Assembly (NCBI GenBank): GCA_045594065.1
Contig: JAZNXU010000018.1
Location: 1-5,756, forward strand
DNA length: 5,756 nucleotides
From: SIG565 sp045594065
GTDB lineage: Bacteria; Bacillota; Clostridia; Oscillospirales; Acutalibacteraceae
Reading direction: 5' to 3'
The notes beneath the pieces were generated by a model. It saw only the letters and a list, made by a program, of their open reading frames with translations, did not search any database and was not told the origin of the DNA. A program made the translations under genes and the position numbers. Of this stretch, positions 4,865-5,756 are shown piece by piece (position 1 is the stretch's first letter; each line of letters starts with the position of its first letter).

Positions 4865-5743
4865 TTAGATGTTTTTGGGGTTATTATTTTGGGGTTTAAT
4901 CAGTTCTCCGATCATTGCACCACCGATAATGCACACTGCACCAACTATTTGTATTATAGTCATTTTTTCACCAAGCAAAAGAGCTGCAAAAACAACCGCC
5001 GACAACGGTTCTAAATAACCGCACACTGCCACAGTTTGTACAGGGAGTTTTGCAAGTGGGGAAAAATAAAGATAACAACCGATGCCTGTATTTACAATAC
5101 CAAGTATCAAAATCCACACCCAAGCGGACTGTGGTACATTGATAATAAATCCTTGTTTTATCCCTGTAAATACTGCAACGGTCAAGAAACTGACCGCAAG
5201 TTGTATTACCGAGTTTTCCATTCCGCTGATATTTTTAGATTGCTTGTTGAGTGTCACCATAAAGAAATACATTACAGCAGACATTGCACCACAGAACAAT
5301 CCCCAAGTATTGCTATTCTCACCAGTCGCATTTCCATTTACAAGAAAAATACCAACAAGCACTGTTGCAAACCCTAACAGTTTAGGTGCAGTTAGCTTTT
5401 CACGGAAGATAATGGGCGATAAAATCATCACAATCACCGGGCCGCAATAATAAAGCAATGATGATAAACTTACACCAATTTGTTGATATGCTTCATAAAG
5501 AAACATCCAACTCGTTCCCATTGCAATACCGGACAGAATAATGAAAACGGTATCTTTCTTATATGCTTTTATGTGAAATTTTCCTTTTCCTATCAAAAAT
5601 AAGAGAATCAAAAGAATACTGCCGATTAGTGTTCGTAAAAATACAATTTCATAACTGTTCAGAGGTATATGGCTTGCTACTATGCCATTTAAACCGAACA
5701 ACAGTAATGCAGATATATATTTAAAAAATGCTTTTCTATCCAT
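4865..5743 (-). CDS. EamA/DMT-superfamily permease (RhaT-like drug/metabolite transporter)
   Basis: 292 residues, a usual length for the family. The start ATG has AAGGAG (5750-5755) 6 bases upstream; its promoter lies outside the window. Ten hydrophobic helices are visible, roughly 5-24, 31-52, 65-84, 91-112, 120-136, 145-163, 177-195, 207-226, 235-257 and 262-282, forming two EamA repeats. Each repeat has the expected signature: YYCGPVIVMILSPIIFREKL (98-117) in the first, and EPLSAVVFAALLLGEKMT (245-262) in the second. The C-terminus is a short polar tail (KPQNNNPKNI). The protein should sit in the cytoplasmic membrane and carry a small metabolite or drug, often outward in this family; the substrate cannot be read from sequence. 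A terminator follows, so it is probably a separate unit from tetR and only weakly linked to it by context. Confidence 0.92.
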   Translation of the reverse strand: MDRKAFFKYISALLLFGLNGIVASHIPLNSYEIVFLRTLIGSILLILLFLIGKGKFHIKAYKKDTVFIILSGIAMGTSWMFLYEAYQQIGVSLSSLLYYCGPVIVMILSPIIFREKLTAPKLLGFATVLVGIFLVNGNATGENSNTWGLFCGAMSAVMYFFMVTLNKQSKNISGMENSVIQLAVSFLTVAVFTGIKQGFIINVPQSAWVWILILGIVNTGIGCYLYFSPLAKLPVQTVAVCGYLEPLSAVVFAALLLGEKMTIIQIVGAVCIIGGAMIGELIKPQNNNPKNI

Positions 5744-5756
5744 ATTATACTCCTTG

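Overview
The window looks like chromosomal DNA from a low-to-mid GC Firmicute, most likely a gut-type Clostridia (Oscillospiraceae/Lachnospiraceae range). The grounds are strong GGAGG/AGGTG-type ribosome binding sites, sigma-A promoters with TGnTATAAT boxes, U-tract terminators, an Xre regulator carrying a membrane and zinc-ribbon tail, and a BspA-type leucine-rich-repeat surface protein. The genus cannot be fixed from the sequence. All four genes I can support lie on the minus strand, so transcription runs from high to low coordinates.

In transcription order: (1) 5743-4865 encodes a complete ten-helix EamA/DMT-family permease. (2) 4864-4373 is a 492-base non-coding region. It holds the permease terminator (4728-4773), purine/pyrimidine-rich DNA with repeated arms, and a well-formed promoter. 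That promoter (TTGCAT-N17-TATAAT with extended -10) is overlapped and flanked by copies of an ATTGCA-N4-TGCAAT palindrome. (3) 4372-3656 encodes a TetR-family regulator. (4) 3631-818 starts 24 bases after the tetR stop and encodes a 937-residue membrane-anchored surface protein with an SLH-like region, an unrecognised beta-rich middle, and a C-terminal array of 23-residue LRR_5 repeats. (5) A hairpin at 721-757 ends that transcript. (6) 605-1 encodes an Xre-type repressor with two membrane helices and a CxxC...CxxC tail, cut by the window edge probably near its natural end.

The main biological unit is the two-gene operon tetR-LRR protein. The operator-like palindromes sit on its promoter, so the simplest reading is an autoregulated switch: TetR represses its own gene and the surface protein until a ligand releases it. 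The permease and the Xre gene look like independent transcription units. I see no mobile element, CRISPR array, tRNA or rRNA. The most interesting points are the TetR-controlled surface protein with its unassigned middle domain, the operator architecture, and the structured 4622-4860 intergenic block with mutually exclusive pairings.
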